The notes under the pieces were generated by a model, which saw only the letters and a program-made list of their open reading frames with translations, was not told where the DNA came from and searched no databases. 25,723 nt of DNA from Oscillospiraceae bacterium (GTDB taxonomy: Bacteria; Bacillota; Clostridia; Oscillospirales; Ruminococcaceae): NCBI GenBank assembly GCA_029005335.1, contig JAQXFT010000196.1, positions 1 through 25,723 on the forward strand, read 5' to 3'. Numbering within the stretch: the stretch's first letter is position 1; every line of letters begins with the position of its first letter. Below, piece by piece: positions 23,163-25,723 of this stretch. A program made the position numbers and the translations under genes.

Positions 23163-23972
23163 ATGGTAAATTTACCGGAAAATTATAATATAAACGATTA
23201 CGACAGACCGTCAGTTGCGACAGATATAACTGTATTTACAATAAGAAGAAATCCTGGTGAGAGCTACAGACACTTGTCTGAGATGAGGCTTTCAGTATTG
23301 CTTGTGAGGAGACAGGAAGAACCATATAAGGGACTTCTTTCGCTTCCGGGCGGATTTACATCAAGGAATGAAACAATTGAACAGACTGCAAAACGCAAGC
23401 TTTATGAAAAAACAGGTGTAAAAGATGTTCCTGTATCCCTTCTGTATAATTCATCAGCAATGGGACGTGACCCCCGTGGCTGGATTATATCATGCTGTTA
23501 CTGGACACTCGTCGAGAGCAGTCAGGCAGTCATAACAGAAGAGAATGCTTCATGGTATGATTTGAAATTCAGTTACGGAGACGAAAGTATTCTTGAGCTT
23601 GTCTCGGACAGCGGAGAATATCACAGAATAATTTTTCATATTTCGGGAAATACTGAACTTTATAACGAGGCAGTGAAAATTGAAACTCTTGAAAATGACT
23701 GTATAGCATTCGACCATGCGGAATTAATAGCAAGAGCAGTAATACAGCTCAGAAACAGTCTTGATTATCCGTATCCTGCATTCAGACTTCTTCCGGAATC
23801 CTTTACGCTTACGGAGCTTCAGAAGGTTTATGAAGCTATACTTGAAAAGCCATTGCTTATGGCAAACTTCCGGAGAAAAATATTCCCCTATGTAACTGAA
23901 ACCGGTGAAACGGAAAAGGGTGCAGGTCACAGACCTTCAAAATTTTTCATGCCTCTTATTAAGGAGAATTAA
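23163..23972 (+). CDS. NrtR-type Nudix-related transcriptional regulator
   Basis: The 269-residue protein combines an N-terminal Nudix domain (about residues 15-150) with a C-terminal winged helix (about 200-269: FRLLPESFTLTELQKVYEAILEKPLLMANFRRKI and GAGHRPSKFF), the layout of the NrtR family, whose members sense ADP-ribose-type or sugar ligands to control NAD or sugar genes. The Nudix box is degenerate: where the catalytic consensus is RExxEExG, this reads RKLYEKTG, leaving one of three metal-binding Glu. It should bind ligand rather than hydrolyse it. AGGAGTGA lies 6 bases before the ATG. The aldo/keto reductase gene begins two bases after its stop, so they form an operon and the reductase is a likely target. 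Confidence 0.88.
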   Translation: MVNLPENYNINDYDRPSVATDITVFTIRRNPGESYRHLSEMRLSVLLVRRQEEPYKGLLSLPGGFTSRNETIEQTAKRKLYEKTGVKDVPVSLLYNSSAMGRDPRGWIISCCYWTLVESSQAVITEENASWYDLKFSYGDESILELVSDSGEYHRIIFHISGNTELYNEAVKIETLENDCIAFDHAELIARAVIQLRNSLDYPYPAFRLLPESFTLTELQKVYEAILEKPLLMANFRRKIFPYVTETGETEKGAGHRPSKFFMPLIKEN

Positions 23973-23974
23973 CT

Positions 23975-24967
23975 ATGTATACCCCGAATGAAAAACGCTA
24001 TGAAAATATGATTTATAACAGGTGCGGTAAAAGCGGTCTGAAGCTTTCTGCAATATCTCTGGGATTCTGGAAGAATTTCGGATACGGAAATTCTTTTGCG
24101 AATATGGAGGAAATGGTACACACTGCATTTGATTTGGGAATAACCCATTTTGACCTGGCTAATAATTACGGAAATCCCTATAACGGCAGTGCAGAAGAAA
24201 ACTTCGGAAAAATACTCGATAACGGTATGAGAAAATATCGTGATGAACTGTGCATATCAACAAAGGCTGGATATGAGATGTGGGAAGGACCTTATGGTGA
24301 CAGAAACGGTTCAAGAAAATATCTTACAGCATCTCTTGACCAGAGCCTTAAAAGAATGGGGCTTGATTATGTTGATATATTCTATCACCATGTATTTGAC
24401 CCCGATACTCCTCCTGAGGAAACTGCTCTTGCACTCGACAATGCAGTAAAGCAGGGAAAGGCTCTTTATGTCGGAATATCTAATTACAACAGAAAACAGT
24501 CAGAGGAAATATATAAAATATTCCGTGAGCTTAAAACACCATTTATAGTAAATCAGCCGTCATACTCAATGCTTAACCGCTGGATTGAAGCTGACGGGCT
24601 TGATGAATGGGCATCAGAAAACGGAATAGGCATATCAGTATTTTCACCTCTGTATCAGGGAATGCTTACTGATAAATATATATCAGGTATACCGGAGGAC
24701 TCACGGATAGGAAAAGGAGATACCCGCATTGGAAATCAGCTTGATGAAAAAATGATTTCCAGACTGAAAGCCCTGAATGATATAGCAGTATCAAGAGGAC
24801 AGACTCTTGCACAGATGGCATTGTCATGGGTACTTCATAATAAGAGCGTTACAACAGTTCTGACAGGTGCAAGCAGACCGTCGCAGATACGTGAAAATGT
24901 TGAAAGTATAAAGAAGCTTTCATTCAGTGATGATGAGATATCAGCAATAGAAAAGATTCTTGAATAA
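23975..24967 (+). CDS. Aldo/keto reductase, YghZ (L-glyceraldehyde 3-phosphate reductase)-like
   Basis: The 330-residue NADPH-dependent TIM-barrel reductase closely resembles E. coli YghZ (AKR14A), which reduces L-glyceraldehyde 3-phosphate and methylglyoxal. Shared segments include CGKSGLKLSAISLGFW, the catalytic Asp and Tyr in THFDLANNYG, Lys in ISTKAGYEMW, KYLTASLDQSLKRMGLDYVDIFYHH, and the cofactor-binding LTGASRPSQIRENV near the end. AAGGAG (23961-23966) lies in the tail of the preceding regulator gene. The likely job is detoxifying reactive aldehydes or a step in sugar metabolism; the NrtR-like partner suggests control by a nucleotide-sugar or NAD-related signal. Other AKR substrates are possible. 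Confidence 0.9.
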   Translation: MYTPNEKRYENMIYNRCGKSGLKLSAISLGFWKNFGYGNSFANMEEMVHTAFDLGITHFDLANNYGNPYNGSAEENFGKILDNGMRKYRDELCISTKAGYEMWEGPYGDRNGSRKYLTASLDQSLKRMGLDYVDIFYHHVFDPDTPPEETALALDNAVKQGKALYVGISNYNRKQSEEIYKIFRELKTPFIVNQPSYSMLNRWIEADGLDEWASENGIGISVFSPLYQGMLTDKYISGIPEDSRIGKGDTRIGNQLDEKMISRLKALNDIAVSRGQTLAQMALSWVLHNKSVTTVLTGASRPSQIRENVESIKKLSFSDDEISAIEKILE

Positions 24968-24978
24968 CAGATTTGTGT

Positions 24979-25015
24979 AAAAATTGAGGGGTGAAACTTT
25001 TAGTTTCACCCCTCA
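24979..25015 (-). terminator. Terminator between the reductase and the small membrane protein gene
   Basis: A 14-bp perfect stem (24985-24998 with 25002-25015, loop TTT) contains a GC-rich core. On the minus strand it is followed by AATTTTT, so it clearly serves the leftward gene. On the plus strand the tract is GTGTG, so it is less convincing for the reductase. Confidence 0.8.
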
Positions 25016-25040
25016 GTGTGTCGGAAAAACCATAAAACAA

Positions 25041-25106
25041 CGGGCGACCGCCCCTACTTGATAAAACCGGATTTTATGCTGTTGCAGGGACGGGCAATGC
25101 CCGTCC
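25041..25106. repeat. GC-rich intergenic repeat with three hairpins
   Basis: Three close palindromes lie in about 65 bases: GGGCG-AC-CGCCC (25042-25053), ATAAAA-CCGGA-TTTTAT (about 25061-25077) and GGACGGGCA-A-TGCCCGTCC (25088-25106). The composition is far richer in GC than the surroundings. Short GGGCGACC/GGGACGGGC palindromes of this style are, from memory, dispersed many times in Ruminococcaceae genomes, so this is probably one copy of a dispersed repeat. It is non-coding. Confidence 0.65.
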
Positions 25107-25121
25107 GCTAAGTAATCTTTT

Positions 25122-25508
25122 TCAGCAATCGTAATCATCATTCTGAGTAATTGTATTTCGTGCTGAATTGAAATTCATCTTTTCTTTATCTGAATTGTAT
25201 TCATTATATGAATTAATTCCGCTTGAAACTGATTCTTCTAAACCTTTTCCGGCTTTGTAATTCTGATAAATCGGAATTACAACTGCTACAACAGTAAAAA
25301 GCTCGTCAATAACGGGCAGAGCGTCCGGAACGATAAAATTTGCGGCAGCCAGAGCTATTGCAAGTCCCGTATGACCTTTTTTGCTGAATATGAAACCGCA
25401 GATAAAAAGTACTACACAACCGAAAGTATCAAATATTGACAGAGCAACAACGATTAATGCAGCTTTTAAAAATGAATATGGCTCAACCTGTTTATTCTGA
25501 TTACTCAT
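25122..25508 (-). CDS. Small membrane protein, uncharacterised
   Basis: I do not recognise a family. The product has 128 residues: a short polar N-terminus, two strongly hydrophobic stretches (about residues 13-45 and 50-84, which may form three membrane helices), and a polar Asn/Ser/Asp-rich tail of about 40 residues. A K-K-G-H turn between the hydrophobic stretches suggests a cytoplasmic loop. The frame can be extended to a TTG at 25512-25514, but that touches the AGGAGGTG ribosome binding site (25516-25523). The ATG at 25506-25508 is 7 bases away and is the better start. It stands alone, with a terminator on its downstream side and a palindrome over its promoter. Confidence 0.8.
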   Translation of the reverse strand: MSNQNKQVEPYSFLKAALIVVALSIFDTFGCVVLFICGFIFSKKGHTGLAIALAAANFIVPDALPVIDELFTVVAVVIPIYQNYKAGKGLEESVSSGINSYNEYNSDKEKMNFNSARNTITQNDDYDC

Positions 25509-25562
25509 TGCCAAGCACCTCCTGATAAGTTTGTTTAATCCTGCAAGCTTTTTAAGCTTCTG

Positions 25563-25600
25563 ATTATATTATACATATAGTACCGGACAAACGTATGTCC
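25563..25600 (-). promoter_or_regulatory. Promoter of the small membrane protein with an overlapping palindrome
   Basis: On the minus strand TTGTCC (25585-25590), a 16-base spacer and TATAAT (25563-25568). A 16-base near-perfect palindrome, GGACAAACGTATGTCC (25585-25600, 14 of 16 positions symmetric, centre ACGT), covers the -35, where a repressor would block RNA polymerase. The rest of 25601-25723 shows only a short hairpin (25699-25716) and no gene. Confidence 0.5.
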
Positions 25601-25723
25601 CGATAAAAAATTCGTGTATTCTTTCATAATTTTCATGAATAATTCACAAAAATTCTTCTGGCCTGTAACCTGTTATCAGCAAATACATATAATATTTATA
25701 AGAAGCTGGCTTCTTAAATATAT

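Noticed and set aside
25699..25716. Terminator at the right edge
   Set aside because: TAAGAAGC-TG-GCTTCTTA is a clear small hairpin, but it lacks a T tract and the adjoining sequence is cut off by the window.

Overview
The window is ordinary-looking chromosome from a low-GC, AT-rich Gram-positive anaerobe, most likely a Ruminococcus-like member of the Clostridia (inference). The pointers are heavy use of ATA codons, strong AAGGAGG-type ribosome binding sites, an hrcA/CIRCE heat-shock operon, the clostridial forms of FeoB and PssA, a BspA-type leucine-rich repeat protein, and GC-rich palindromic intergenic repeats. Coding density is high. No gap exceeds 300 bases, and I saw no rRNA, tRNA, CRISPR array, insertion sequence or prophage.

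Layout, left to right. (1) 1-2340, minus strand: a heat-shock operon with a CIRCE operator, hrcA, grpE and then an unrecognised 177-residue protein; a further gene begins exactly at the left edge. (2) 2427-6070, plus strand: feoB (iron uptake) and a polysaccharide flippase, each ending in a clear terminator. (3) 6117-7846, minus strand: alr (alanine racemase) followed by a DUF4291 gene. Divergent from alr is a SLOG/DUF1273 protein whose promoter is bracketed by a perfect inverted repeat. (4) 8770-10525, plus strand: an unusual cluster of 12-bp repeats, a degenerate LytR-CpsA-Psr-like membrane protein, and an overlapping TatD nuclease gene. (5) 10610-12615: a soluble protein joining a LacI-type ligand-binding domain to a GGDEF diguanylate cyclase. 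(6) 12654-15540, minus strand: pssA, a cytoplasmic LRR protein, and the rplM-rpsI ribosomal operon. (7) 15650-19750, plus strand: a PhoP/PhoR-like two-component system, then a Na/phosphate cotransporter with a PhoU-like tail. A well-formed Pho box (11-bp phased TTTTACA repeats) lies in front of the transporter and ties these genes into one phosphate-response module. (8) 19750-21630: two adjacent cyclophilin-type lipoproteins, one with its active site replaced and one intact. (9) 21689-22987: murA. (10) 23100-24967: an NrtR-type regulator with a broken Nudix box, followed by a YghZ-like aldo/keto reductase. (11) 24980-25723: a terminator, a GC-rich three-hairpin repeat, and a small membrane protein gene on the minus strand with a palindrome over its promoter.

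Functionally, the window mixes cell-envelope building (alr, murA, pssA, flippase, LCP-like, cyclophilin lipoproteins), stress response (hrcA, grpE), nutrient uptake (feoB, Na/Pi transporter) and signalling (PhoPR-like pair, GGDEF protein, NrtR-like). No complete new defence or mobile system is visible. The points most worth a second look are the Pho box, the DnaA-box-like repeat cluster, the extra gene in the heat-shock operon, the sensor-GGDEF fusion, and three proteins that keep an enzyme fold while losing its catalytic residues. Motif positions and spacings were counted by eye. Family names come from recognising motifs, not from a database search.
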